The translations under genes and the position numbers were made by a program. A DNA stretch of 64,000 nucleotides, taken from positions 124,001 to 188,000 of the forward strand of contig NZ_BILX01000004.1 in assembly GCF_004000785.1 (NCBI RefSeq), read 5' to 3'. Within the stretch, counting starts at the first letter, position 1. Every line of letters begins with the position of its first letter. Shown one piece after another: positions 9,191 through 17,543 of this stretch. Source of the stretch: Paenibacillus ehimensis NBRC 15659. GTDB taxonomy: Bacteria; Bacillota; Bacilli; Paenibacillales; NBRC-103111. The notes under the pieces were generated by a model. The model was not told the DNA's origin. It did not search any database and was given only the letters and a program-made list of their open reading frames with translations.

Positions 9191-9955
9191 TTAAACGATT
9201 TTCCTCTGCCATCGCACAAGGCTGACTGCCGCAAAAGCAACCATCGACCCGAGCAAATAAAACCAAAATTTCGGCGAACCGTCCGGACTGAGCGCCCTAA
9301 CGATTGGGTAAAACGGATCGAAATAAATCGAGAGCTCATTGACCGCATAGATCATGGCTATCGAACCGACGAAGAGAACGATAAAGGCGACCAGCGGCCG
9401 GGGAACGAACTGGCATACCATACTGCTCATCAGAAGCTTCGCCAGACACACGAGCGCAAACAGCAAGTAAAACGTTATCGTATACCACATGGCCTCCGCG
9501 GAGCCTACGGGCTCAGTCGCCCCGTATTTTACGAGAGTCTCGCTATGCGGAAAGAACAGCCTGGCGCTAACGGTCGAGAGGAAGCCGGTGACTCCGACAA
9601 AGATCAGAACCGTCGCCGCCAGCGCCAGCAGCTTCGCAAGCCAGAGCTGAAAGCGGCTGTAGGCCCGCAGCATGTAGAGCCGGTAGGCTCCCGAAAAGAT
9701 CTCACCGCCCAAATGGTCCACGAACAGGATCGGGAATATCGCCAGAACGAGCAGCAGCGAGATTCCTTCCATCGCGAACCACGGCGTATTTAAGTCATGC
9801 AGCAGTTCGCGGCCCCCGAATCGGTAATCGCCCCATCCGCTGCTGTGCAGCATACTCGTATTGAAGATCCATAGCAGGAAATAAATACTGCCCAGAACGA
9901 GCATCATTTTTCGTTTCCAGATTCGTTCCATTTCGCTTAGCCATAGTCCGAACAT
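9191..9955 (-). CDS. ABC-2 type permease subunit (second of two)
   Basis: A 254-residue integral membrane protein with about six hydrophobic segments, beginning MFGLWLSEMERIWKRKMM, the basic cytoplasmic start typical of ABC-2 permeases of the BcrB/LnrM kind. AGGAGG lies at a good distance from the ATG. It follows another ABC-2 permease of similar size by 17 nt, so the exporter probably uses a permease heterodimer with the ATPase encoded at 10761-11489. Likely substrates are lipopeptides or bacitracin-like compounds, inferred from the neighbouring BceRS-type system only. Confidence 0.8.
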   Translation of the reverse strand: MFGLWLSEMERIWKRKMMLVLGSIYFLLWIFNTSMLHSSGWGDYRFGGRELLHDLNTPWFAMEGISLLLVLAIFPILFVDHLGGEIFSGAYRLYMLRAYSRFQLWLAKLLALAATVLIFVGVTGFLSTVSARLFFPHSETLVKYGATEPVGSAEAMWYTITFYLLFALVCLAKLLMSSMVCQFVPRPLVAFIVLFVGSIAMIYAVNELSIYFDPFYPIVRALSPDGSPKFWFYLLGSMVAFAAVSLVRWQRKIV

Positions 9956-9972
9956 GGGATATCCTCCTTAGT

Positions 9973-10764
9973 TTAATGCATATAATCCTCCGCGACAAAG
10001 CGGCGATAAGCGATGGCGCTGCATACAACCACATGCAATAGCAATATCGTGGGAATGGCCCAATTCACGGACGCGTTCCCGGATAACGCTTCATTTAATC
10101 CGGTGTGCTGCATGAATGGAATCCATCCATAAGCGAGCAGATCGCGCACATAGGGCCAAGCCGAGAACAAAGAAGCGACCTTCAAATACAGGCCGTCAAA
10201 CAGGAGCGATACCAAAATATACGTCATGCATACGCCCAGGGCAAGCGTCACATTCTTGCTGTACATCGCGATAAAAGAGAAGAGGCAGCTAATTCCGGCC
10301 AGCGTGGCGTAAGCGAGCAGATAGTATACGAACGCATACCCCATCAAAGGCCAGAACCGGCCGGCTTCCTCTTGCGGAAAGCGAAGCATGCCGACCACCG
10401 CCAAGGATATTCCCAAGACGAGCAGCAGAAGCAAGATGGAGGCTTGGAGGACGAACAGCTTGCTAAAAAAGATTTGCCCTTTGGAAAACCGGCGTAAAAA
10501 CAGAAGGCGCAGCTGTCCGCTTCGAAACGGTTCCGTATAGACGGCAGCCGCAAGCGCGGCGACGGCAATATTGCACGGCAAAAACAACATTTCACGAAGC
10601 CCTTGAAAAAGAAACAAGACGGATGATACGTTGTGGCCTAACGAGCTTACCCATATAAAATAGCTCCCTTGCAAATAGGCAAGGAAGGGAGCGGCGAGGA
10701 TGACTAACCAGAGCCACCTTTGGCTCCACAATCGGGTAAACTCGCTGTAGATCAAGGGCCTCAT
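9973..10764 (-). CDS. ABC-2 type permease subunit (first of two)
   Basis: A 263-residue membrane protein with about six TM segments starting MRPLIYSEFTRLWSQRWLWL. The ATG at 10764 forms an ATGA overlap with the stop codon of the upstream ATPase gene, which fixes the start and implies translational coupling; the open frame runs 38 codons further but entirely within the ATPase gene. The segment EPFRSGQLRLLFLRRFSKGQIFFSK is a typical cytoplasmic coupling loop. It pairs with the permease at 9191-9955. Confidence 0.82.
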   Translation of the reverse strand: MRPLIYSEFTRLWSQRWLWLVILAAPFLAYLQGSYFIWVSSLGHNVSSVLFLFQGLREMLFLPCNIAVAALAAAVYTEPFRSGQLRLLFLRRFSKGQIFFSKLFVLQASILLLLLVLGISLAVVGMLRFPQEEAGRFWPLMGYAFVYYLLAYATLAGISCLFSFIAMYSKNVTLALGVCMTYILVSLLFDGLYLKVASLFSAWPYVRDLLAYGWIPFMQHTGLNEALSGNASVNWAIPTILLLHVVVCSAIAYRRFVAEDYMH

Positions 10765-11489
10765 GAATACATCAGCTCCATGAAGGCGTCCTCCAGCCGC
10801 TGCCCGTTCGCGACCAATTGCCCGGTCGGTCCCTTCCAAAGGATGGAGCCCTCCCGAATGATAATCAGCTCGTCGCACATTTGCTGCAACTCGTCAAGCA
10901 AATGGCTCGATATGAAAAATGCGTAATTGGCCGTATCGCGCAAGCGGAGAATAAGGTCGCGCAGCTCCCGCATGCCCATCGGGTCAAGCCCGTTCGAAGG
11001 CTCGTCCAGCAGCAACAGCTCCGGGCTTCCGAGCAAGGATTGGGCGATCCCGAGACGCTGTTTCATCCCGAGCGAGTAGGCTTTTACCCGGTCGTCCCCC
11101 CGGCCGGAAAGCCCTACCGTGTGCAGCACCCGCTCGATATGCGGTTCTCTCTCCGCAGTCGGTATGGAAGGATGCAGCCGCGATAAATTGCGCAGCACCT
11201 GTCTGCCCGTCATATATTCGAAAAAGACCGGGGATTCGATAATCGCGCCGACTTTGGACAAGGCCTGCACGCGCTGCGTCTGCACATCGAACGAGTCGAT
11301 GCGGATGCGACCGCTTGTCGGCCGGATGAGGCCTGTCATCATGCGCATCATCGTCGTTTTACCGGCTCCGTTCGGCCCGATGAACCCGTAGATTTTTCCT
11401 ATTTCGAGTGTAAAAGAGCATTCCGCGATTACATTGCGCTGGCCGATATTTTTGGTGATTCGATCCACTTCGAGAATAGGGCTGCCCAT
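10761..11489 (-). CDS. ABC transporter ATP-binding protein (BcrA/LnrL-like)
   Basis: A 242-residue ATPase of the drug-export DrrA/BcrA class: Walker A GPNGAGKTT at residues 38-46, signature YSLGMKQRLGIAQSL, Walker B LLLLDEPSNGLDPMG and H-loop ISSHLLDEL. CAGGAGGAACC precedes the ATG at 11489, which is preferred over an in-frame ATG ten codons upstream. It heads a three-gene exporter with two permeases. It starts 168 nt downstream of the histidine kinase gene, and that gap holds a candidate operator for the cognate response regulator. Confidence 0.88.
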   Translation of the reverse strand: MGSPILEVDRITKNIGQRNVIAECSFTLEIGKIYGFIGPNGAGKTTMMRMMTGLIRPTSGRIRIDSFDVQTQRVQALSKVGAIIESPVFFEYMTGRQVLRNLSRLHPSIPTAEREPHIERVLHTVGLSGRGDDRVKAYSLGMKQRLGIAQSLLGSPELLLLDEPSNGLDPMGMRELRDLILRLRDTANYAFFISSHLLDELQQMCDELIIIREGSILWKGPTGQLVANGQRLEDAFMELMYS

Positions 11490-11559
11490 TGTCGGTTCCT
11501 CCTGAATGTTTTTCTGCATTCCTAATGTACAGGAGAAGGAGTCGCCCTGCTATGGATTT

Positions 11560-11591
11560 ACCTTAACCGAAGCTTACATTTTGTTTAAGGT
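11560..11591 (-). promoter_or_regulatory. Candidate response-regulator operator upstream of the ABC exporter
   Basis: ACCTTAA (11560-11566) and TTAAGGT (11585-11591) are perfect 7-bp inverted arms separated by 18 nt, in the 168-nt gap between the kinase gene and the exporter operon. BceR-type regulators usually activate promoters placed exactly between the kinase and transporter genes. The functional assignment is inference. Confidence 0.4.
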
Positions 11592-11657
11592 TATGTTCGG
11601 TTCGAACGAAAAGAAGCCATCCGCATCATGAGTGCGAATGGCAGGAGTGGCGAACAT

Positions 11658-12656
11658 TCATGATACACACACTGGCCGCGTGTCGAATCGGAGCCGCACC
11701 ACCGTCCCCACCTCCGGCTCCGATTCCAATTCCACCCGATGTCCGAGCCGTTGGCACACCTCCCGGACAAGGTACAGACCCATTCCTGTGGACTCGTGAT
11801 GCCGCCGTCCGCGTTCGCCCGTAAAATACGGATTGAATACGCGGTTCAAATCTTCTTTGACAATCCCGATGCCTTCATCGCGAATTTCCAGGATCGTCGC
11901 CGCTTCGCGCTCGTAAGCGCGCACGAAGACGCTTTTGCCAGCGCCCTCCGTATAATTGGCCGCGTTGATGAGAAGCTGTCCTACCATGAACTGCAGCCAT
12001 TTGGGGTCGCTGTAAACCGCCAGGCTTTCATCCAGTTGGATGCCCGGCGTAATTCCCTTGCGTATAAACAGCCGGCGATTCTCCGCCAAGGCTTGGTTGA
12101 CGACTTGCCGCAGCGGCGTTCGGTCGACCATAAAATCCTGCTCGAAACGCTCAAGCCTGGACGTGTAAATAACCATTTCCAGCCCTTTTCTAAGCCGTTC
12201 CAATTCTTCCATGATGCTGTCCGCGGCCGCGTCGTCGAGCTCCTGCGCCGTAAGTTGGATGACGGATAATGGCGTCTTCATCTGATGCACCCAGCGGTGA
12301 ATAAAGACGACATGCTGCTCCATGCCGCTCCGGTGATGGTGCAGCTGCTCTTGATAATAGCGGTCGTAGCGGTCCAGAAGCTCACCGACAGCTTCGGGGA
12401 GCGGCGTTTCTCCCATCGGCCGGAGACCTTCGCTTCCCTTTGCGGGCGGGTGACTGAGCTGCCGGTACAGCTCTCTATGGCTAACATAGCGGTAGCCCAA
12501 ATAAACCGCCAGCACCGAGGCGCTGAGCAGCATCCCGTAAAGCACGATCGCAAAAGGACGCCCCTCGCCTGTAAGCCAATACAGCAGAGGCACCAGCAGC
12601 ATTTGAGCAAAATAGAACAGCAGCAGCGGAACGTGCTCCTTCCAAAACAGCCTCAT
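11658..12656 (-). CDS. Sensor histidine kinase, intramembrane-sensing BceS type
   Basis: A 332-residue kinase with two N-terminal TM helices (about 10-28 and 36-54) separated by only a few residues, so it has no extracellular sensor domain. This is the hallmark of intramembrane-sensing kinases such as BceS. The phosphoacceptor is His124 in VHQMKTPLSV. The catalytic domain shows LLINAANYT (N box), IRDEGIGI (G1) and GERGRRHHESTGMGLYLV (G2). It receives its signal through a BceAB-type transporter, such as the one encoded downstream at 6498-9162. The ATG overlaps the stop of the response-regulator gene by 4 nt. Confidence 0.9.
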   Translation of the reverse strand: MRLFWKEHVPLLLFYFAQMLLVPLLYWLTGEGRPFAIVLYGMLLSASVLAVYLGYRYVSHRELYRQLSHPPAKGSEGLRPMGETPLPEAVGELLDRYDRYYQEQLHHHRSGMEQHVVFIHRWVHQMKTPLSVIQLTAQELDDAAADSIMEELERLRKGLEMVIYTSRLERFEQDFMVDRTPLRQVVNQALAENRRLFIRKGITPGIQLDESLAVYSDPKWLQFMVGQLLINAANYTEGAGKSVFVRAYEREAATILEIRDEGIGIVKEDLNRVFNPYFTGERGRRHHESTGMGLYLVREVCQRLGHRVELESEPEVGTVVRLRFDTRPVCVS

Positions 12657-13363
12657 CCCGCCCCTCCGATCGCGGAGCCCAGACGGTATCCCGCCCCTCT
12701 GACCGTCTCCACCGCTTGATCCGCGCCCAGCTCTTTCAGTTTTTTACGCACTCGTGTGATGTAGACGTTCAACGTATTATCGTCGATAAAATGGTGCTCC
12801 TCCCACATCAGATCAAGCAGCCGGTCCCTGCTGACGACGCGCCCGGCTTTGTTCATGAGCGCTTCCAGCAAAACCGCTTCTTTCTGCGTCAGCTCGGCTG
12901 CGGACTCTCCGTGCATCACGACGAATCGCTCCGGATATAAAACGAGCCCTTGCGCCTCGATCTTCCTCTCCCTCTGTCCTGCGGAATAAGAACCGTAGAC
13001 TCTTCTTAAGTGGCTGCGGATTTTGGCCATGACCACTTCGTAGTGAAAAGGCTTCGTAATATAGTCGTCGGCCCCGTTGTCCAGCGCCATGACCTGATCC
13101 ATTTGACTTTCCCGGGCGGAAATGAACAGAATGGGGCAGAGCGAGTGCGTGCGAATAAGCCGGCACCAATAATACCCGTCGTATTTGGGAAGGTTGACGT
13201 CGAGCAGCACCAGATGGGCGCCGGATGAGCGGAAGCTTGCCAGAACGTCGTCGAAGTTGTCGGTTTCCTTGGCTTCAAAGCCGTATTTTGTTATGTAAGA
13301 TCGAAGCAGCCCGGACAGCTTGGCGTCGTCTTCGACAATCAGGATCGTGTACGTCGTGTCCAT
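12653..13363 (-). CDS. OmpR-family response regulator, BceR type
   Basis: A 236-residue response regulator: receiver domain with acidic EDD at 11-13, phosphoacceptor Asp55 in LVLLDVNLP and the conserved Lys in DYITKPF, then a C-terminal winged helix with VSRDRLLDLMW and NTLNVYITRVRKKL. It pairs with the overlapping kinase and probably activates both ABC systems downstream on the same strand. A 14-bp perfect palindrome lies about 54 nt upstream of its start, in its own promoter region. Confidence 0.92.
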   Translation of the reverse strand: MDTTYTILIVEDDAKLSGLLRSYITKYGFEAKETDNFDDVLASFRSSGAHLVLLDVNLPKYDGYYWCRLIRTHSLCPILFISARESQMDQVMALDNGADDYITKPFHYEVVMAKIRSHLRRVYGSYSAGQRERKIEAQGLVLYPERFVVMHGESAAELTQKEAVLLEALMNKAGRVVSRDRLLDLMWEEHHFIDDNTLNVYITRVRKKLKELGADQAVETVRGAGYRLGSAIGGAG

Positions 13364-13416
13364 CGCCCTCTTTTCGGTGCCTTTTTCTCCATAAACTGGA
13401 TGATTTCAACCTATCA

Positions 13417-13430
13417 TGTCCCATTGGACA
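13417..13430. promoter_or_regulatory. TGTCC-N4-GGACA palindrome upstream of the bceR-like gene
   Basis: A perfect 5+5 inverted repeat with a 4-nt spacer, directly next to a minus-strand TTGACT hexamer (13431-13436) that could be a -35 box. No convincing -10 box sits at the normal distance, so it is a candidate operator or promoter element only. Confidence 0.35.
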
Positions 13431-13449
13431 AGTCAACGAACCATACGGA

Positions 13450-13540
13450 ACTTGGAGCTCCAAAAAACAAAAAGGCGTTTCGGAAAACGAAAGGTCTCGG
13501 CCTCAGGCATCATGGCTTGGGACGGGACCTTTTTACATCC
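13450..13540 (-). terminator. Terminator structures after the Lrp-family gene
   Basis: Read on the minus strand, AAAGGTC pairs with GACCTTT around a long loop, and immediately after it CGTTT-TCCG-AAACG forms a second small hairpin followed by CCTTTTTGTTTTTT. This would end transcription of the Lrp-family gene before the two-component operon. Confidence 0.6.
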
Positions 13541-13541
13541 A

Positions 13542-14021
13542 TTATTTTTCCCATATAGGCAACACGGTAGAATATTTAATTTCTCTCAGCGCCAGGCTCG
13601 TTTGAATTCGCGCGATGCCGAGCTTATTTAACTTTCGGATAAAGCTCTCCAATTCCTTGCGGTCTTTGTTCATTACCTTTAAAAGATAGTCATACTCTCC
13701 CGTTAAACAATGACACTCCAATACTTCAGGCATGGAGCGTAATGCCTTCTCCAGAACTTCCAGTTGTTCGGCTTGATGGATATTCGTACTCATAAAAATA
13801 AAGCATAACAGATCGAAGCCAAGTTTCTCCTGATTTAAGATGGCGACTTGGCGCTTGATGAACCCTTCGCTTTCCAACCGTTTTACCCTGGCATGCGTAG
13901 CCGGCGGAGACAAGTTCACCCGCCGTGCAAGCTCGGCATTGCTTAACTGCGCTTCTTTTTGCATGCTATCTAAAATTTGAATATCGACCTCATCCAAAAC
14001 TTTGCTTACAAAAGATTCCAT
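13542..14021 (-). CDS. Lrp/AsnC-family transcriptional regulator
   Basis: A 159-residue Lrp-type regulator: N-terminal helix-turn-helix (DIQILDSMQKEAQLS, then NAELARRVNLSPPATHARVKRL) and a C-terminal RAM/ligand-binding domain with PEVLECHCLTGEYDYLLKV, the family signature. Such proteins sense amino acids and often control amino-acid export or catabolism. It is divergent from an EamA-type exporter across 243 AT-rich nt and very probably regulates it. The downstream racemase gene agrees with an amino-acid theme. Confidence 0.92.
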   Translation of the reverse strand: MESFVSKVLDEVDIQILDSMQKEAQLSNAELARRVNLSPPATHARVKRLESEGFIKRQVAILNQEKLGFDLLCFIFMSTNIHQAEQLEVLEKALRSMPEVLECHCLTGEYDYLLKVMNKDRKELESFIRKLNKLGIARIQTSLALREIKYSTVLPIWEK

Positions 14022-14264
14022 GCGCTCTTCTCTCCCTTTACAATATTCGGAAAACAGGACGTTTTCTATTTGGAAAACGAATATAATTCAATGAAACGAT
14101 ATATTTAACTTATATTATTTTGAATTATCTACATATTACAAAATGATGTACAGTCTGATCAATAAAAATGGTATGATCGTTAGTGAATTCGATGTAAATG
14201 TCATTGTGCACAATGGCTTCTACTTTTTCGCTGTAACGGTGAAAAATTTAAAGGAGCTAATGAC
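14022..14264. promoter_or_regulatory. AT-rich divergent promoter region of the Lrp and EamA genes
   Basis: A 243-nt region much more AT-rich than its surroundings, with several TTGAATTA/TAATTC-like words such as those bound by Lrp proteins. TATGAT near 14172 is a possible -10 for the rightward gene, but I find no matching -35 at 17 nt. AAAGGAG precedes the exporter ATG. Confidence 0.45.
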
Positions 14265-15176
14265 ATGCCGAACAGGTACGTTTTACTGCTGCTTTTAACA
14301 AGCTTGCTGTGGGGAGGAAATTTTGTAGTCGGAAAATCGCTTGTGGGTCATGCGTCTCCGATGACTTTGACGAGCATCCGCTGGGTGATTGCCGTGTTGT
14401 GTCTCTTTCCCGTCGTCTGGTGGAAAGAAAAAACGATACTCCCCTCACGAGCAGCCCTTCTTCCGTTGTTGTTAATGGGAATTACAGGCGTTGTTCTATT
14501 TAACCTCTTTCAATTTATGGCGTTGGAACGGACAACGGCGACGAATGCCGGATTAATTTCCGCATTGAATACGATTTCGATTTCCGTTTTTTCCTTTTTA
14601 TTCCTAAAGGAAAGAATCAACATGCTGCAAATCCTTTCGATGATCTTCTCGCTGGTTGGCGTGATCCTTGTTCTTTCCAAAGGAAATGCCGGTCTGCTTC
14701 TGTCTTTTCATTTAAATACGGGCGATTTATGGATGATGGGCTCCGTCTGCGTGTGGGGAATTTATTCCGTTTGCAGCAGATGGGCCATGTCGAAAACCTC
14801 GCCCATGAAGTCTACACTTTACTCCGGGGTATTTGGGCTGATCGTTCTTCTTCCGTTTAACCTCTCTGACTTCACCGTGTCCAATCTAAACGGTTCGTTC
14901 ATCCAAGCCATTTTATATACAGGCGTGATCTCTACCGTAGTCTGTATCGTGTTTTGGAATATCGGGGTTCAAAAATTAGGTGCGACAACAGCGGGGATGT
15001 TTTTGAATTTTAATCCGGTATTTACGGCGGTTTTGGCGTTTTTATTTTTAGGGGAACAAATGACGTGGAACCAAGGGATCGGGGGCTGCATGGTGATCCT
15101 GGGGTGTTATTTATTCTCAATCTTCAAAACAAAAGCGGTCCCGGAAAGCAATCAACGGCACGATCTTGCTCATTAG
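14265..15176 (+). CDS. EamA/DMT-family transporter
   Basis: A 303-residue drug/metabolite-superfamily protein with ten predicted TM helices as two EamA repeats: TSLLWGGNFVVGKSL opens the first, and the second begins near residue 150 with GDLWMMGSVCVWGIYSVCSRWAM. FLFLGEQMTWNQGIGGCMVILG closes it in the usual way. Many family members export amino acids or related metabolites. The divergent Lrp regulator and the racemase 28 nt downstream make amino-acid export the most likely role, but the substrate is not determined. Confidence 0.88.
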   Translation: MPNRYVLLLLLTSLLWGGNFVVGKSLVGHASPMTLTSIRWVIAVLCLFPVVWWKEKTILPSRAALLPLLLMGITGVVLFNLFQFMALERTTATNAGLISALNTISISVFSFLFLKERINMLQILSMIFSLVGVILVLSKGNAGLLLSFHLNTGDLWMMGSVCVWGIYSVCSRWAMSKTSPMKSTLYSGVFGLIVLLPFNLSDFTVSNLNGSFIQAILYTGVISTVVCIVFWNIGVQKLGATTAGMFLNFNPVFTAVLAFLFLGEQMTWNQGIGGCMVILGCYLFSIFKTKAVPESNQRHDLAH

Positions 15177-15213
15177 GGAAGCAATAGCTTAAGATGGAAC
15201 AGAGGTGCTTATC

Positions 15214-15912
15214 ATGAAAACAATAGGTCTTATCGGAGGCATGAGCTGGGAATCGTCCTTGCTCTATTACCAAATCATCAATCAACGCGTTAAGGAAAAG
15301 CTGGGCGGACATCATTCTGCCAAGAGTCTCATGGTTTCGGTAAATTTCCAAGAAATCAAGACGCTTCAGCATCAAGGAAAATGGGATGAAGCTACAAACA
15401 TCATGATCGATTCGGCGCGCAAACTGGAAGCTGCCGGAGCCGATGTCATCGTCATATGTACGAATACGATGCACAAGATGGCCCAAGAAGTAGCGGAATC
15501 GGTTTCGATCCCGCTGCTGCATATCGCGGATGCAACGGCAAAAGAAATCGTGAAGGATGGCATGAAGAAAGTCGCTTTACTGGGAACTTCTTTTACGATG
15601 GAACAAGATTTTTACAAAGGCAGACTCATGGAAAGGTTCGGACTTGAAGTTATCGTGCCAAATGAAACCGATAGAAAAATGGTACATGACATCATCTATC
15701 AAGAACTTTGTCTTGGAATGGTGAATGAATCATCCAAGAAATCTTACTTAAGGATCATTCATAGCCTTACCCAGCAAGGAGCCGAAGCCATTATTCTCGG
15801 ATGTACAGAAATAACGATGCTTATATCGCAGGAGGATTGCAGTATTCCACTGTACGATACAACAAGAATCCATGCGGAATGTGCCGTCGACTTTGCTTTA
15901 AGCGAGGACTAA
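15214..15912 (+). CDS. Aspartate/glutamate racemase family protein (RacX/YgeA-like)
   Basis: A 232-residue PLP-independent amino-acid racemase. It begins MKTIGLIGGMSWESS, typical of the YgeA/RacX branch, and has the two catalytic cysteines of the family at Cys82 (VICTNTMH) and Cys197 (ILGCTEI). Members interconvert L- and D-amino acids, often broad-range in this branch. AGAGGTG precedes the ATG at 15214; a GTG three codons earlier overlaps that site and is rejected. It follows the EamA exporter closely and may form an operon with it, ending at a strong terminator. Confidence 0.88.
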   Translation: MKTIGLIGGMSWESSLLYYQIINQRVKEKLGGHHSAKSLMVSVNFQEIKTLQHQGKWDEATNIMIDSARKLEAAGADVIVICTNTMHKMAQEVAESVSIPLLHIADATAKEIVKDGMKKVALLGTSFTMEQDFYKGRLMERFGLEVIVPNETDRKMVHDIIYQELCLGMVNESSKKSYLRIIHSLTQQGAEAIILGCTEITMLISQEDCSIPLYDTTRIHAECAVDFALSED

Positions 15913-15930
15913 GCCATAATGCCGTAAACC

Positions 15931-15973
15931 ATCGATCCGGCCCCCTTCTCGGGGCTCTGGATCGATTTTTTTT
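15931..15973 (+). terminator. Rho-independent terminator after the racemase gene
   Basis: ATCGATCC pairs with GGATCGAT, with an inner GGCCCC/GGGGCT stem, followed by a run of eight T residues. Confidence 0.9.
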
Positions 15974-16102
15974 CGCCGGCAGCGGCGGCAGCGCTCTTCC
16001 GGGGCATAGCGACTTGCTCTTGAATGTCGACGAGAGCGAAGTGAGGAGACGGCTTTACCGGGCCGGGGTCATTTGACATCTTCCATGATTTACAAACAAA
16101 TA

Positions 16103-16130
16103 TTGACAAATGAAAAATCCATGCTATGAT
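16103..16130 (+). promoter_or_regulatory. Sigma-A promoter of the ROK regulator gene
   Basis: TTGACA (16103-16108) and TATGAT (16125-16130) with a 16-nt spacer. The shared 19-nt element begins at the last T of this -10 box. Confidence 0.75.
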
Positions 16131-16148
16131 TCAATTATTAACACCAAT
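16130..16148 (+). promoter_or_regulatory. 19-nt element shared with the eut promoter (copy A)
   Basis: TTCAATTATTAACACCAAT starts at the final base of the -10 box. It matches the copy at 19849-19867 at 17 of 19 positions and occupies the same position relative to its -10 box. It is probably an operator covering the transcription start; autoregulation by the ROK protein is the simplest reading. Confidence 0.6.
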
Positions 16149-16178
16149 GGATTAATTATATAAGTCCTATTAATTTTA

Positions 16179-16207
16179 ACCGCTTTCAGTTTGGCGGTCC
16201 TCATTTT
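16179..16207 (+). other. Leader hairpin with T-run before the ROK gene
   Basis: ACCGC (16179-16183) pairs with GCGGT (16194-16198), followed by CCTCATTTTT. It lies inside the presumed 5' leader, about 40 nt after the promoter, and could be a weak attenuator or may be incidental. Confidence 0.35.
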
Positions 16208-16283
16208 TATGTCTTGCAATGACTTGGGAGTTGAGCTCTCCAAGACTCTGATTAACATGGGTGGAATAAAGAGGTTTCGGCGT

Positions 16284-17450
16284 ATGAAAAAAATTGTGAA
16301 GCACGATCAAGACGTCATCCGGCAGCATAACAAGCAGATGATTCTTGATATTATTAAGGAAAAGCGGCCCATTTCGCGGGCGGAAATCACGAAGATCACC
16401 AAGCTCAGTCCGACCTCCGTCGGACGCATTGTCGGCGAGCTGTGCGAGCAGGGGCTCGTCCGGGAAACGGAGCTTTCGTCCGGCGGCGTCGGGCGCAAGG
16501 CGATTATGCTCGATATCGATCCGCAGGCCGTTTTTTCGATCGGCGTCGATATCGGTAAGAAGATCGTTCGCTTCGGCGTGATGGAGTTCAGCGGCAGGCT
16601 GCTGTACGAGCTTCCGGTCGGACATACCGCCATTGAAACGGAAGCCGGGCGCACGATCGATCTCATTGCCGAGACGATCAACCGGCTGGTGAAGGAGCAG
16701 GGGCTGGACAGCTCGAAATTGACTGGCATCGGCATCGGCGTGCCCGGCGTTATCGATCACGAGCGGGGTGTCGTCCAATATTCGTCGACGCTGGGTTGGA
16801 GAAATGTGCCGCTTGCCCGCCATATCAAGGAGCGGACCGGGATCGATACGGTGATCGACAACGACCTGAAGGTCAAAATATTGGCTGAATACTTGTCCGG
16901 CTCCGCCCGGGGCTCGAAAAAAACGGCGCTCATCGAGCTGGGCACCGGGGTCGGCTCCTCGCTTATTATCGACGGAGAGATTTTTCGCGGCGGCTCGAAC
17001 AGCGCCGGAGAGCTCGGACATACGACGCTCGATCCGAACGGCAATTTATGCGAATGCGGCAAGCGGGGCTGCCTGCAGACGTACATCGACGAATCGGCGA
17101 TTTTGCACGAAGCGAACCGGATCGTCGAGGTCGGCGATATCGGCCAGCTGTTCGAAGCGGCCCGCAGCGAGGAGAGCTGGGCGAAGGAGATTATTTCGCG
17201 GACCTCGCTGTATATCGGCATTGCGATCAACAATATCGTGTGCATGTATAACCCCGACGCTGTCATTTTGAGCGGCAACATGGTGGAGAATTACAGCGAT
17301 ATCGTCCCTTTGATCGAGGAGCAGTGCGCGCAGGTCGTATGGGAGCCGTTCCGCGGCGGATTCAAAATCCTCGCTTCCGATTTAAAAGAGCGATCCATTG
17401 TTATCGGTGCGGCTTCGCTCGTGCTGAACAACTACGTGAACCAAAGCTGA
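16284..17450 (+). CDS. ROK-family transcriptional regulator (XylR/NagC type)
   Basis: A 388-residue ROK repressor: an N-terminal winged helix (ISRAEITKITKLSPTSVGRIVGELCEQGLV) followed by a kinase-like ROK fold with IGVDIGKKIVRFGV, GIGIGVPGVIDH, ELGTGVGSSLI and the zinc motif CECGKRGC with Cys256, Cys258 and Cys263. The ATG at 16284 gives the usual N-terminus; an upstream frame extension of 31 codons has poor ribosome sites. ROK proteins normally bind sugars or phosphosugars. Here the gene lies upstream of a chemoreceptor and a eut operon, and its promoter shares a 19-nt element with the eut promoter, so control of ethanolamine genes is a testable possibility. Confidence 0.88.
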   Translation: MKKIVKHDQDVIRQHNKQMILDIIKEKRPISRAEITKITKLSPTSVGRIVGELCEQGLVRETELSSGGVGRKAIMLDIDPQAVFSIGVDIGKKIVRFGVMEFSGRLLYELPVGHTAIETEAGRTIDLIAETINRLVKEQGLDSSKLTGIGIGVPGVIDHERGVVQYSSTLGWRNVPLARHIKERTGIDTVIDNDLKVKILAEYLSGSARGSKKTALIELGTGVGSSLIIDGEIFRGGSNSAGELGHTTLDPNGNLCECGKRGCLQTYIDESAILHEANRIVEVGDIGQLFEAARSEESWAKEIISRTSLYIGIAINNIVCMYNPDAVILSGNMVENYSDIVPLIEEQCAQVVWEPFRGGFKILASDLKERSIVIGAASLVLNNYVNQS

Positions 17451-17497
17451 TTTGGAAGACAGGACGTCCTTCCTTTTGCCCTACTGAATAAGACAGG

Positions 17498-17537
17498 CTG
17501 TCTGCTGGCTGATATGCCGGCAGGCAGCTTGTTTTTT
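17498..17537 (+). terminator. Rho-independent terminator after the ROK gene
   Basis: CTGTCTGCTGGC (17498-17509) pairs with GCCGGCAGGCAG (17516-17527), allowing G-U pairs, and is followed by TTGTTTTTTT. Confidence 0.88.
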
Positions 17538-17543
17538 TGTAGT

